The translations under genes were made by a program, and so were the position numbers. Positions 4,772 through 13,900 of a stretch of 38,041 nt of DNA are shown in pieces. This DNA comes from Hamadaea sp. GTDB taxonomy: Bacteria > Actinomycetota > Actinomycetes > Mycobacteriales > Micromonosporaceae. The DNA is taken from assembly GCA_013361475.1 (NCBI GenBank), contig JABFYB010000700.1:1-38041 (forward strand), in the 5' to 3' direction. The notes beneath the pieces were generated by a model. It searched no databases and had not been told where the DNA came from. It saw only the letters and a program-made list of their open reading frames with translations. The number at the start of each line of letters is the position of its first letter. The first letter of the stretch is position 1.

Positions 4772-5716
4772 GTGACTACTCTGGTGACTCTGGCCGACGT
4801 TCGGGCCGCCGCGGACCGCGTCGAGGGGGTCGTCGTGCGTACGCCGCTGGTGCCCGTGCCCGGGATCGGCCCGGATCTGTGGCTCAAACCGGAGAGTCTG
4901 CAGCCGACCGGCGCGTTCAAGCTGCGCGGCGCGACCAACGCCGTCCGTTCCCTGCCGGCGGAGTCGCTTCGAGCGGGCGTGGTCACCCACTCCTCGGGCA
5001 ACCACGGCCAGGCTTTGGCGTACGCCGCCCGCTCGGCCGGGATCGCCTGTTGGGTGGTCGTCCCCGAAGGCGCGCCGAGCGTCAAGGTCGAGGCCATCCG
5101 GGCCCAGGGCGCCGAGATCGTGCTCGTCCCGCCCGCCCAGCGGCTGCCGGAGGCGGAGCGGATCGCCGCCGAACGCGGCGCCGCCCTCGTGCCGCCGTTC
5201 GACGATCCGGCGGTCATCGCCGGTCAGGGCACGCTCGGCCTGGAGATCGTCGCGGATCTGCCCGACGTGGACGTCGTGCTGGTGCAGGTCGGCGGCGGTG
5301 GGCTGATCTCCGGTGTCGCCGCGGCGGTGAAGGCGCTCAGCCCGTCGGCCCGCGTCATCGGCGTCGAGCCGGAGCTGGCGGCCGAGACCGCCGAAGGGCT
5401 GCGTACCGGGACCCTGGTGCCCTGGCCGGTGGAGCGGACCTACCGGACCATCGCCGACGGGGTCCGCACCAGCCCGTCCGAGCTGACCTTCGCCCATATT
5501 CAGGCCTATGTGGACGACATCGTCACCGTCACCGAGGAGCAGATCCGGGCGGCGGTCGGCGTACTGGCGCACCAGGCGCGGATCGTCGCCGAGCCCAGCG
5601 GCGCGCTCACCACCGCGGCGTACCTGGCGGGGAAGGCGCCCGCCGGGCGTACCGTCGCGATCGTGTCCGGGGGAAACGCGGACCCGGCGCTGTTGCACGA
5701 GCTTCTCCGCCCGTAA
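4772..5716 (+). CDS. PLP-dependent threonine/serine dehydratase family protein
   Basis: A 314-residue fold-type II PLP enzyme. The PLP lysine is K50 in TGAFKLRGATNA, the substrate-loop motif is SSGNHGQALAYAAR (about 72-85), the phosphate-binding glycine loop is GGGGLISGV, and SGGNADP lies near the C terminus. There is no C-terminal ACT domain, so it resembles catabolic threonine dehydratase or serine racemase/dehydratase rather than isoleucine-regulated IlvA. The expected reaction is conversion of L-threonine to 2-oxobutyrate and ammonia, or of serine to pyruvate. The transcript looks leaderless. Confidence 0.9.
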   Translation: MTTLVTLADVRAAADRVEGVVVRTPLVPVPGIGPDLWLKPESLQPTGAFKLRGATNAVRSLPAESLRAGVVTHSSGNHGQALAYAARSAGIACWVVVPEGAPSVKVEAIRAQGAEIVLVPPAQRLPEAERIAAERGAALVPPFDDPAVIAGQGTLGLEIVADLPDVDVVLVQVGGGGLISGVAAAVKALSPSARVIGVEPELAAETAEGLRTGTLVPWPVERTYRTIADGVRTSPSELTFAHIQAYVDDIVTVTEEQIRAAVGVLAHQARIVAEPSGALTTAAYLAGKAPAGRTVAIVSGGNADPALLHELLRP

Positions 5717-5734
5717 GCGGGATAATCAGACCCC

Positions 5735-6508
5735 GTGGGGTGGACGGCGGGGGCTGTGCGGATCGCGCGCGACGTGCTGCGACGGATGGCGCAGGTCGAG
5801 TTGCTCGACCGGGTCTACGTGATCGCGGCCGGCACGTTCGTCTCGGCGTTGCCGTTGTTGTTGCTGCTCACCGGGGCGCTGGGGTCGTCGCGGCGCAGCG
5901 AGTCGGTGTTCGCGACCCAGCTGATCGGGCGGCTCGGCCTGGGCGGCGCGGCTGCCGACGCGGTGCGCACCCTGCTGCCCGCGAGCCGGTTGCGCCTCTA
6001 CGTCGTCGGTCTGGCGATCAGCCTCTTCGGGCTCTACTCGCTGACCCGGCGGGTCGCCCGGGCGTACTCGGCGATCTGGCAGATCCCGGACCTCCCGCGG
6101 AGCCGGTGGTGGCGCGCGGGGGTCTGGCTACTCGTGGAACTCGCCGCGATCGTGTCGGTCGCGGTCGCGCGCGACCTGGCGCGCGAGTCGGCGCCGGTCG
6201 CGCGAGTCGCGCTGTTCGTGCTCGGGGTCGTCATCTGGTACGCCGCGGAGCTGGCCGGTCAGCGCTTGATCACCGACGGCCGGGTGCCGTGGCGAGCGTT
6301 GCACCTGGCCGCCGGGCTGACGGCGGCCGGACGCCTCGGTGTCGCGATCTGGGCCGCGGTCTATCTCGGCACCTCCCTGACCCGGCAAGCCGAGCTGTAC
6401 GGTCCGATCGGTGTGGTGTTCGCCCTATTTACCAGCCTGTTCGCGTCGATCGCGGCGACCTTGGTGGCGACGCTCATCGCGGCCACCGTCACCGCGGAGA
6501 AGGCATGA
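5735..6508 (+). CDS. YihY/BrkB-type integral membrane protein
   Basis: 257 residues from GTG 5735, 18 bp after the dehydratase stop. The -10-like GATAAT at 5721-5726 ends 8 nt before the start and there is no Shine-Dalgarno, so this gene may be leaderless as well. About five to six hydrophobic segments are visible, for example FVSALPLLLLLTGAL, LYVVGLAISLFGLYSL and WLLVELAAIVSVAV. The order and the SALPLL segment near the N terminus match the YihY/virulence factor BrkB family, whose function is poorly defined; older claims that members are RNase BN are not supported. Confidence 0.7.
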   Translation: MGWTAGAVRIARDVLRRMAQVELLDRVYVIAAGTFVSALPLLLLLTGALGSSRRSESVFATQLIGRLGLGGAAADAVRTLLPASRLRLYVVGLAISLFGLYSLTRRVARAYSAIWQIPDLPRSRWWRAGVWLLVELAAIVSVAVARDLARESAPVARVALFVLGVVIWYAAELAGQRLITDGRVPWRALHLAAGLTAAGRLGVAIWAAVYLGTSLTRQAELYGPIGVVFALFTSLFASIAATLVATLIAATVTAEKA

Positions 6509-6530
6509 TCACCGCCGGTACGCTGGCGTG

Positions 6531-7250
6531 ATGGACGTCTACGGCGCGGTCCTGACGCGGCAGTCGATTCGCCGGTTCACCGGCCGGCCCGTGCCCCGCG
6601 AAGCGTTGGAACGGGTCCTGGCGGTCGCCGCCCACGCTCCCTCCGGCAGCAACCTCCAGCCGTGGCACATCTACGTCCTGTCGGGCGAACCGTTGGCGGA
6701 CTTGAAGAAGCGGGTCGCCGTCCGCGTGGCGGCCGGGGACACCGGCGATCCCCGTGAGTTCGCGATCTATCCGCCGGAACTGCGGCCGCCCTACCTGGAA
6801 CGCATGGCGGCGCTCGGTGAGGGCCGATACGGCGCACTCGGCATCGCCCGCGACGACGCCGCGGCTCGTGCCCGCCTCCGTGCTGAGAACTGGGACTGCT
6901 TCGGAGCCGGCACCGCGCTGTTCTGTTATCTCGATCGGGACATGCCGCTGCCACGCTGGTCCGACGCGGGGATCTACCTGCAGACTGTGATGCTGCTGTT
7001 GCGCGCCGAAGGGCTGCACAGCTGTACGCAGGAGGCCTGGGCGGAATACCACCGCAGCGTCGCCGAGGTCATCGCGCCGCCGCCGGAACGGATGCTCTTC
7101 TGCGGCATGTCCATCGGGTACGCCGACCCGGCCGTCGCCCATCCGCGCATCCGCCGGGCCGAGTTGTCGGAGACTGTGACCTTCCTCGGCGGCCCCACGG
7201 GAGCCGTATCGTGCGAGGTCAGTCCGCCGGTCGATCGGCCCAGGCGTTGA
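6531..7250 (+). CDS. Nitroreductase family FMN oxidoreductase
   Basis: 239 residues. The N terminus has RQSIRRFTGRPVP and APSGSNLQPWHIYVLSG, the FMN-phosphate-binding and signature regions of nitroreductases; the mid part GIYLQTVMLLLRAEGLHSCTQE and the late FCGMSIGYADP are also typical. Start ATG 6531 is set by a TACGCT -10 box at 6519-6524, giving a leaderless message; a longer upstream reading frame runs into the preceding gene. The last 32 bp overlap the 3' end of the convergent PEP-mutase-like gene. Likely reaction: NAD(P)H-dependent reduction of nitro compounds or quinones. Confidence 0.88.
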   Translation: MDVYGAVLTRQSIRRFTGRPVPREALERVLAVAAHAPSGSNLQPWHIYVLSGEPLADLKKRVAVRVAAGDTGDPREFAIYPPELRPPYLERMAALGEGRYGALGIARDDAAARARLRAENWDCFGAGTALFCYLDRDMPLPRWSDAGIYLQTVMLLLRAEGLHSCTQEAWAEYHRSVAEVIAPPPERMLFCGMSIGYADPAVAHPRIRRAELSETVTFLGGPTGAVSCEVSPPVDRPRR

Positions 7251-7962
7251 CCTCGGCGTACGCCGGAAGCCCGGAGTCGACGTCGGTTCCGTCGCGGACG
7301 GCCGTCGCGATGCGCAGCGTCGCCGCGAGTGCGGCCCGGAACAGCAGCGAACCGGTGCTGATCCGGCGTACGCCCAGGCCGGCCAGGCCCGCGACGGTCA
7401 TGCGGCCCGGCAGGAACAGGATGTTGACGGGGAGGTCGACCGCGGCGACGACGGCTTCGATGTCGGACGGGTCGGCCAGGCCGGGGACGAAGACGCCGTC
7501 GGCGCCCGCGTCGGCGTACAAGCGGACTCGCCGCAGAGTTTCGGGGAGGCCGGCCGAGCGAAGCCAGTAGGTGTCGGTTCGCGCGTTGACGAACAGGCCG
7601 GGCGCTTCCCGTTTCACCGAGCGGATGAGGTCGGCGTGCGCGTCGGCGGGGCCGAAGGCGTCCTCCACGTTGACCCCGACCGCACCGGCATCGGCCACGG
7701 CGACCGCGGCGGCGACCGATCCGCCCTCGATGTCGGCGGTGACGTACGCCGGTAGTCCGGCCAGGTTCCGGACCAGCTCCAGCGTCGCCGCTTCGGCGGC
7801 GCCGACCCCGTCGGGCAGCCCGGCGGCGGCGGCGACGCCGAGGCTCGTCGTGCCGACGGCCGGGAATCCGGCTTCGGCGAGGCAGCGGGCGGACGCGACG
7901 TCCCAGGCGTTGGGCAGGACCAATGGGTCGCCCGAACGGTGCAGCTCGGCGAACGTCGTCAT
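7219..7962 (-). CDS. Isocitrate lyase/PEP mutase superfamily protein
   Basis: 247 residues with the alpha/beta-barrel features of the ICL/PEP-mutase superfamily: LVLPNAWDVASARCLAEAG at the N terminus, the metal-binding GVNVEDAFG (about 95-103), VNARTD, and GADGVFVPGL. It probably cleaves or forms a C-C or C-P bond in a 2-oxo acid, like oxaloacetate or methylisocitrate lyases; the substrate is not deducible. Its ATG overlaps the stop of the P450-like gene (ATGA at 7959-7962), so the two are translationally coupled. Its 3' end overlaps the nitroreductase gene. Confidence 0.85.
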   Translation of the reverse strand: MTTFAELHRSGDPLVLPNAWDVASARCLAEAGFPAVGTTSLGVAAAAGLPDGVGAAEAATLELVRNLAGLPAYVTADIEGGSVAAAVAVADAGAVGVNVEDAFGPADAHADLIRSVKREAPGLFVNARTDTYWLRSAGLPETLRRVRLYADAGADGVFVPGLADPSDIEAVVAAVDLPVNILFLPGRMTVAGLAGLGVRRISTGSLLFRAALAATLRIATAVRDGTDVDSGLPAYAEVNAWADRPAD

Positions 7963-8639
7963 GACGATGCTCCTTCCACGAGTGCGAGCGCGTGCGCGCG
8001 ACCGGGGCAGACGCGAGGGCCGGCGCCGAACGCGAGGTCACCGGCGAGCTGCACCTGGACGATTTCGCCGGCGGCCACGGTGACCTCGCCGACCGTCGTC
8101 CGCGCCAGCGACTGCCGTTTGGTGAACGGCACCGGCGGCTGATCGCGGAGGACGTCGTCGAGCGCAGCGTGGCGCGTACGCTCGATGAGGGTCGCTGTCG
8201 CGTCACAGGCCTGCACGAGTACGCCGATCCGCGCCGCCGTCGGCTCGTCGAAGCCGCCGCCGAAGACCGCGACGAGGCGATCGACCGCGGCGTCGGCGCG
8301 CGCCTCGTCACCGGTCCCCGGCTGGTACGCCTGCGCGACGTCCCGCACGCGGTCCACGACGTCGGCGAGATCGTGCTCGGTGACTCCCAGCGCTTCGGCC
8401 AGAACGGCGACGGGGTGACGCGTACGCGTACCGGTGTGCCGCAACGCTTCCAGCGGGATGCCGTCGAGCACGCCGACCGACAGCGCCCGCCGGCGGGCGT
8501 ACTCGTCGCCCGAGCTGAATCGCCCGACGGCCGACCGCAGCCAGGCGATGCCATGTGTGCCGGGCGGCACCGGTGGGACGACGAACCCGGGATCGTGCAG
8601 GACGGCGAGCGCGGCATCGTGTCCGCGAATCTGCTGCAT
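7959..8639 (-). CDS. Miniature cytochrome-P450-like protein
   Basis: 226 residues, about half the normal P450 length. The C terminus carries FGAGPRVCPGRAHALAL, the P450 heme-thiolate signature with Cys at about 211. Before it, PPVPFTKR and GEVTVAAGEIVQVQLA match the post-K-helix region and beta sheet of P450s. The K-helix ExxR is degenerate (DVLR) and the usual PxxFxPxR meander region is missing between VQLA and DLAFG. The N-terminal part (DPGFVVPPVPPG, then RRRALSVGVLD) matches the substrate-entry and C-helix parts of P450s. TAGCGT at 8646-8651 gives a leaderless start. It may be a reduced heme protein or a degenerate P450 kept intact; it is coupled to the PEP-mutase-like gene. Confidence 0.7.
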   Translation of the reverse strand: MQQIRGHDAALAVLHDPGFVVPPVPPGTHGIAWLRSAVGRFSSGDEYARRRALSVGVLDGIPLEALRHTGTRTRHPVAVLAEALGVTEHDLADVVDRVRDVAQAYQPGTGDEARADAAVDRLVAVFGGGFDEPTAARIGVLVQACDATATLIERTRHAALDDVLRDQPPVPFTKRQSLARTTVGEVTVAAGEIVQVQLAGDLAFGAGPRVCPGRAHALALVEGASS

Positions 8640-8658
8640 ACCTCGACGCTACGGCCCC

Positions 8659-8686
8659 GAGACTTCGGCGTACGCCGAACCGTCTC
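8659..8686. terminator. Hairpin at the 3' end of the 8685-9053 gene
   Basis: A 16-bp perfect palindrome TTCGGCGTACGCCGAA (8664-8679) is flanked by GAGAC (8659-8663) and GTCTC (8682-8686), with CC bulged. It overlaps the stop codon of the small membrane protein and lies just upstream of the P450-like promoter, so it is either a terminator or an operator of the P450-like operon. Confidence 0.5.
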
Positions 8687-9053
8687 AGCGGAGCCAGGGG
8701 CGTACGCGTCGCGCCGTGAGCAGGACACCGGCCGCCATGGCCGTGATGACGGCTTGCGAGATCACCGCCAGCGCCGGAGCCTTGCCCAAACCGTAGACCG
8801 CGTAACCGTTGGCGGCCGCGTCGGTGACGAAGATGAAGGCGCTCAAGAACAGACCGGCCCGTCGGCGGAGCCACAGCAGGACGGCGGCCAGCGGATCGAG
8901 CAGAGTCAGCGCGGTGAAGTACGCGGCGAGCCAGCCCGGCGCCCAGGCGTACGGGGGCCAGCCGCCGGTCGCGAGCTGAACGATGTGCACGACGCCGCCG
9001 TAGCACAGGATCGCGATCTGGAGACCGAGGATCCACCGGACGTCCCGAGGCAC
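8685..9053 (-). CDS. Small integral membrane protein (four predicted TM segments)
   Basis: 122 residues from GTG 9053; TATCGT at 9061-9066 lies 7 nt upstream, so it is probably leaderless. Hydrophobic segments: WILGLQIAILCYGGVVHIVQ, WLAAYFTALTLLDPLAAVLLW, GLFLSAFIFVTDAAANGYAV and ALAVISQAVITAMAAGVLL. There is no catalytic motif and no family I can name with confidence. A terminator separates it from the MFS gene upstream, so it is an independent unit. Confidence 0.7.
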   Translation of the reverse strand: MPRDVRWILGLQIAILCYGGVVHIVQLATGGWPPYAWAPGWLAAYFTALTLLDPLAAVLLWLRRRAGLFLSAFIFVTDAAANGYAVYGLGKAPALAVISQAVITAMAAGVLLTARRVRPWLR

Positions 9054-9069
9054 GCGTACGACGATAGCC

Positions 9070-9103
9070 GGACGGCCCGGAGCGACGATGCTCCGGGCCG
9101 TCC
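9070..9103. terminator. Terminator hairpin after the MFS gene
   Basis: Perfect 14-bp arms (9070-9083 and 9090-9103) with loop GACGAT, located 13 bp beyond the MFS stop. There is no T-run, as is usual for GC-rich actinomycete terminators. Confidence 0.7.
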
Positions 9104-9115
9104 CGCGTGGACGGA

Positions 9116-10549
9116 TCAGACGGCCGCGTGCTCCTCCGCCGGCCGGGCCTCCGTAGATCCACTCTGGACCTTCCGGCCCCGGAGCGTGAGCGCCGCCAGC
9201 AGTGCCCCGGCCAGGGCCACCGCCGCCGTCACGGTGAACGCCGTCGTGTAGCCGCTCGTCAACTCGACCGGATCGGTGGTCTGCCCCGCACCGTTGGCGA
9301 CCGCCACGGCGGTCATCGCCGCCAGGCCCAGCGCCGAGCCCACCTGATACGTGGTGTTGACGATGCCGGAGGCGAGACCGCCCTCGGCCGGGGCGACGCC
9401 GCCGATCGCGGTCATCGTGGCCGGGATGAAGGCCAGCGCCATGCCGGCCGCGGCGACCAGCGAACCGGGCAGGACGTCGGCCACGAACGATCCCTGCGGA
9501 TCGGCCAGCGCCAGCAGACCCAGTCCGGCCGCGAGGACCAGCAGCCCGGTGACGACGAGCGGACGGGCGCCGAACCGCATCAGCAGACGACCGGTGATCC
9601 CGATCATGCCGATCATGATGAGCGCGGTCATCGGCAGCAGCGCCGCGCCGCTGGCGAACGAACCGAAGCCGAGCACCTGCTGGATGTAGAGGTTCAGGAA
9701 GTACCACATCGGAATCCAGGCCGCGCCGAGCAGCGCCATCGAGACGTTGGCCGCCGCCAGTCCCGGCGTACGCCAGATGCGCAACGGCATGAGCGGTGCG
9801 CGTACCAGTCGCTGAAGCAGCAGGAACCCCGCGATCAGGGCGACCGACGCGATCAGCTGGCCCAGGGTGGCGGCCGAGGTCCAGCCGTTGGCCGGCGCGG
9901 TGACCAGCGCCGCGACGGCGAGGGCGAGACCCGCGGTGACCGCGAGCGCGCCCGCCAGGTCGGTGCTGCTCCGGCGACCGGGCACCGCGGGCAGCGTGGC
10001 CGGGGTGAGGGCGAGGGTGATCAGGCCGATGGGCACGTAGATGACGAACACCCACGGCCAGGTGAGCCATTCGGTGATCACGCCGCCGAGGAAGACCCCG
10101 GCGGTGCCACCGGCCGGTGCGGCGGCCCCGTAAAAGGACAACGCCTTCGGCAGTTCGGCCGGCTGACCGGCGAACAGCACCATGAGCAGGGTCATCGCGG
10201 CCGGGGCGAGCAGTGCGGCGCCTACGCCCTGGACGGCGCGGCCCGCGACCTCGACACCGGGCGTTCCGGCCGCCGCGGCCAGGACGGACCCGGCGATGAG
10301 GACCAGCCAGCCGGTGGCGAAGACGCGCCGCGCGCCGAACAGGTCGGACAGCCGCCCGCCGAGCAGCAGCAGGCCGCCGAAGGCGACCGCGTAGCCGTTG
10401 AACACCCACTGCAGGCCGCTGGGGCTGAAGCCCAGGTCTTCCTGCATCCGGGGGAGCGCGACGGCGATGATCGAGGTGTCCATGATGACCATGAACTGGG
10501 CGGTGGCGAGGACGGCGAGCGCCCACCAACGCCGGGGATCGGGATTCAT
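9116..10549 (-). CDS. DHA2-family MFS drug transporter (EmrB/QacA type)
   Basis: 477 residues with about 14 transmembrane segments. It starts RRWWALAVLATAQFMVIMD, typical of DHA2 proton-drug antiporters, with the D/P motif TSIIAVALP in TM1, motif A GGRLSDLFGARRVF, and the motif C region GAAAPAGGTAGVFLGG. Its ATG overlaps the stop of the CopZ-like gene (ATGA at 10546-10549), so it is co-translated with a metallochaperone. Substrates of this family are usually organic cations, antibiotics or metallophore-like compounds; the context hints at a copper-linked substrate. Confidence 0.9.
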   Translation of the reverse strand: MNPDPRRWWALAVLATAQFMVIMDTSIIAVALPRMQEDLGFSPSGLQWVFNGYAVAFGGLLLLGGRLSDLFGARRVFATGWLVLIAGSVLAAAAGTPGVEVAGRAVQGVGAALLAPAAMTLLMVLFAGQPAELPKALSFYGAAAPAGGTAGVFLGGVITEWLTWPWVFVIYVPIGLITLALTPATLPAVPGRRSSTDLAGALAVTAGLALAVAALVTAPANGWTSAATLGQLIASVALIAGFLLLQRLVRAPLMPLRIWRTPGLAAANVSMALLGAAWIPMWYFLNLYIQQVLGFGSFASGAALLPMTALIMIGMIGITGRLLMRFGARPLVVTGLLVLAAGLGLLALADPQGSFVADVLPGSLVAAAGMALAFIPATMTAIGGVAPAEGGLASGIVNTTYQVGSALGLAAMTAVAVANGAGQTTDPVELTSGYTTAFTVTAAVALAGALLAALTLRGRKVQSGSTEARPAEEHAAV

Positions 10550-10806
10550 GACAAGCCTTCCGAGGTTTCGAGGTGGTAGCCGGCCGCGCCGACGGCGGCG
10601 GCGATCGCTGAGGTGGAGGCGAGGCCTCCGACGGTGACGCGTCCGGCGCGGAGGTCGACGCTGACGCCGGTGACACCGGGTACGCCGCTGACGGCGTCGG
10701 TCACCTTCGTCGCGCAGGACTGGCAGGTCATGCCGGCCACGCTGAACTCACGACCGTCCACGACGGCGGGAGTGGCGGATTCGCTTGTCTGGCAACAGGT
10801 GCACAT
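10546..10806 (-). CDS. CopZ-like heavy-metal-associated (HMA) metallochaperone
   Basis: 86 residues. The HMA motif GMTCQSCA places Cys at 28 and 31, followed by the usual ferredoxin-like fold ending AAAVGAAGYHLE. An additional N-terminal cluster MCTCCQ (Cys 2, 4, 5) is unusual and may add a second Cu(I) site. Start ATG 10806 follows GAGGAGG (10819-10813) at 6 nt. It is first in an operon with the DHA2 transporter and lies under two CsoR-like palindromes. The usual partner, a copper P-type ATPase, is absent here. Confidence 0.85.
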   Translation of the reverse strand: MCTCCQTSESATPAVVDGREFSVAGMTCQSCATKVTDAVSGVPGVTGVSVDLRAGRVTVGGLASTSAIAAAVGAAGYHLETSEGLS

Positions 10807-10823
10807 GGCATGCCTCCTCGGGA

Positions 10824-10844
10824 AGATACCCCCCATGGGTATCT
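10824..10844. promoter_or_regulatory. CsoR-like operator 1
   Basis: AGATACCC-n5-GGGTATCT, perfect 8-bp arms, in the 5' leader of the CopZ-like gene just before its Shine-Dalgarno. G/C-tract palindromes with flanking TAC/GTA match known CsoR/RcnR-type copper operators. No csoR gene is in the window. Confidence 0.6.
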
Positions 10845-10858
10845 GGCTCGGAGACAGT

Positions 10859-10883
10859 AGCATACCCCCGGGGGGTAGGCAAA
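10859..10883 (-). promoter_or_regulatory. Copper operon promoter with CsoR-like operator 2
   Basis: On the minus strand TATGCT (10864-10859) is a good -10 box. Directly upstream the palindrome TACCCCC-GGGGG(G)TA (10863-10877) overlaps its edge and fills the spacer towards TTTGCC (10883-10878), a weak and closely spaced -35. A repressor bound here would occlude polymerase; release by Cu(I) is the expected logic for CsoR. Confidence 0.6.
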
Positions 10884-10942
10884 GATCGTTTGCGGGCAGG
10901 CGGACGTCGGCCGGGGCAGTGCACCCGGCCGGATCTCGGCGG

Positions 10943-13900
10943 CTAGGGCTGGGCCAGCTCGGCGAGGGTGGTGCGGACCTCGTCCGCCTCCGGCATACGC
11001 AGCGCGGTGTAGAGCTTGAGCGAGGTCTCGAGGTGGGCGCGAGCGCGGTCGGCCTCGTTCAGCGCGTGGAGGACCCGGCCGAGCCCGAGGTGGGCCTGGG
11101 CCTGCTGGTGGAGCCCCTTGGTCTGCTCCGCCATGGCCAACGCCTCCTGGTGGTGCGCCAGGGCCTCCTCGAGCCGGCCCTGACGCATCGCCGCCTCACC
11201 GAGGCCGTTGAGCGAGCCCGCCTCGGCGGCCGGCACGCCGACCTGATGGAAGAGCCGGACCGCCTGCCGGAACCGTTCGGACGCCGCCGGGGCGTCGCCG
11301 AGGCGCAGCAGCAACATTCCCAGTTTGTCCAGGGTGTGCGCCTCCACGATCGGCGTGCTCAGCTCGTGGAGGATGCCGAGCGACGCGTCGAAGTGGCCCG
11401 CGGCCGCGGCGAGATCACCGAGTCTGGTCTCGATGACCCCGAGGTTGGTCAGCGCGTTCGCCTGGAAACGCCGGGCGTCGAGCGCCTGGAAACGGCTCAG
11501 CGCCTCGCGTAGGTGCTCGCCGGCCTCGGCGTACCGGCCGTGCTGCTGCTCGAGGACGGCGACGTTGTTGAACGCGATGGCCTGACCCAGCGCGTCCGCC
11601 GCCTCGGTCGCGACGGCGATCGCGTCGCGCGTGCGTTCGATCGCCTCCTCACCCCGGCCGAGATGACTCAGCGCGACCCCGAGGCCGAGGTACGCCAGCG
11701 TCTCGGCGAGCGGGTCGGCGGCTCGGCGCGCCTCAGCCAGCGAAGCGAGCTGACACTCGAGGGCCAGGTCGACCTGACTCATCCGGCTGTACGCCGCCCC
11801 GAGCAGGCGTAACGCGTGAGCCAGCGCGCTCGGGTCGTCGGTGCCCTCGGCCGACCGCCGGGCCTGGTCGCTGAGCGCGATCGCCTCGGTGAGGTGAGTG
11901 TCGATCAGGTAGCGGTGCACGGTCCGGGTGAGCGAGACGACGTACGCGTAGTCGCCACCGGCCGCGGCGTGGGCGGCGACGGCGATCAGGCAGAAACGTT
12001 CGGCGTCGAGCCAGGCGGCCGCCGCCTCCGGCGTCGTCAGGTCGGGAATCGTCGCACTGGACGGCATTCGCGACGGCCGGTGCGGCGCTTCGGCCGGGTG
12101 CAGGCAGTCCATCGCCGCCGTGGCGGCCGCCCGGTAGTAGTCCAGCAACCGTCGCGAGGCGTGCTCTCGCTGCTCCCCGGTCACCTCCCGGGTCGCCAGG
12201 CCGGCCGCGTACGCCCGCAGCAGATCGTGCAGGCCGTAACGGTTCGGCCCCGACCGGTGCACCAAATGCGCCCGGGCCAGGACGGCGAGATTCCGGCGCG
12301 CCTGGTCGACCGGCACACCCGCCAGCGCGGCGACGGCGTACGGGTCGATGTCGGGTCCGGGATGCAGACCTAGCAGCCGAAACGTTTCGAGAGCGGCCGT
12401 CGGCAGGTGATGAGTCGACCAGGAGAACACCTCCCGGACCGCGGCGTACGGGTCGCCGCCGGGATCGAGCAGGTCGAGCCGGGACTGCCGATCGGTCAGC
12501 TCCGCGCTGAGGTCGGCCAGCGTGCTGTCGGGCCGGGAAACGGCCAGCTCCGCCGCCACCCGCAGAGCCAACGACAGTCGCGCGCACTGTTCGGCGAGCA
12601 GCGCGGTGGCGACCGGTTCCGCCTCCGCCCGGCGGCCGATGAGGCGGTTCAGCAGGTCGACCGCCTCCGTGACGCTCAGCAGCCCCAGATCCAGCCGGTA
12701 CGCGCCGTCCACCGCGACCAGCCCGGCCAGGCTGTCCCGGCTGGTGACCACGACCAGACACGAGCCTGATCCGGGCAGGAGCGCCCGGACCTGCCGTACG
12801 CCCGCCGCGTTGTCGAGCACGATCAGCATCCGTTTGCCGGCGACCTCGCTGCGGAACCGGGCGGCCCGATCCTCCTCGCCGAGTGGGATGTTGTGGCCGG
12901 TCAAGCCGAGCGCGGTGAGGAACCGGGCGAGGGCGTCGCCGGTGGCCATCGGCTGCTCGGGGTCGTAGCCACGCAGGTTCACGTAGAGCTGGCCGTCCGG
13001 GAACCGGGCGCGTACGCGATGAGCCCAGTGCACGGCCAGCGTGGTCTTGCCGACGCCGGCGGTACCGCCGATCACCGCGATCTTCATCGCCTGCTCCGGT
13101 GCGCCCGTCTCCGGGGTCAGGAAGGTGTCGAGTCTGTCCAGTTCGGCGGTTCGCCCGGTGAATCCGGCGACGTCCGCCGGAAGCTGTGCCGGCACGACCG
13201 TCGAGGTGACCGAGGTGCGTTCGCGCGGCGTCTCCGGATCTCCGGGAACCAGGTGCGGATCCTGCCGGAGGATGCGGTGATGGAGCTCCCGAAGGGCGGG
13301 TCCCGGTTCGCTGCCGATCTCGTCGACCAGCCGTCGCCGCAGCGTCCGGTAGTGGGCCAGGGCGTCGGCCTGGCGACCGGCCGCGTACAGGGCGAGGAGG
13401 TATTGCCCGGCGACGCGTTCGTCGAGGGGATGATCGTCCGACGCCAGGGTGAGCTCAGCGAGGATCGCGGTGTGCTCGCCGGTGCGGAGCAGGACGTCGT
13501 TGCGGTCGAGGACGGCGGACCAGCGTTCACCTTCGAGCCCGGCGGCGACGGAGCGCAGCCAATCACTGTCGAGGTCCTCGAACGGCGTACCGCGCCAGAG
13601 CGTGAGCGCCTCGGGCCACAGCCGGGCCGCTTCGGTGTCGCCGGCAGCTCTCGCGGCGTCGGCGAGCCGCCGGAACCGGTGCAGGTCGACGGCGTCGGGA
13701 TCGGCGTCGATCAGGTAACCCCGGCCACGCCGCGCGGGCGTCGGGCCGCCGGCCGCTTCCAGTGTCGTACGCAGGCGGGACAGGTAGCTGTGCAGGGTTT
13801 CCCGGGCTCGTTGCGGCGGTCGCTCGCCCCAGACCCGGTCGACCAGTTGCTCAGGCGTGACCGCCGTCCCGGATTCCACCAGCAGGATCGCCAGCACCGT

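Noticed and set aside
4879-6531. 550-codon plus-strand frame across the dehydratase and YihY genes
   Set aside because: Arg/Gly-rich shadow frame in the +1 register of two well-supported genes.
7992-10579. Long plus-strand frames opposite the P450-like, membrane and MFS genes
   Set aside because: Antisense shadows without recognisable domains; the minus-strand genes have motifs, starts and overlaps.
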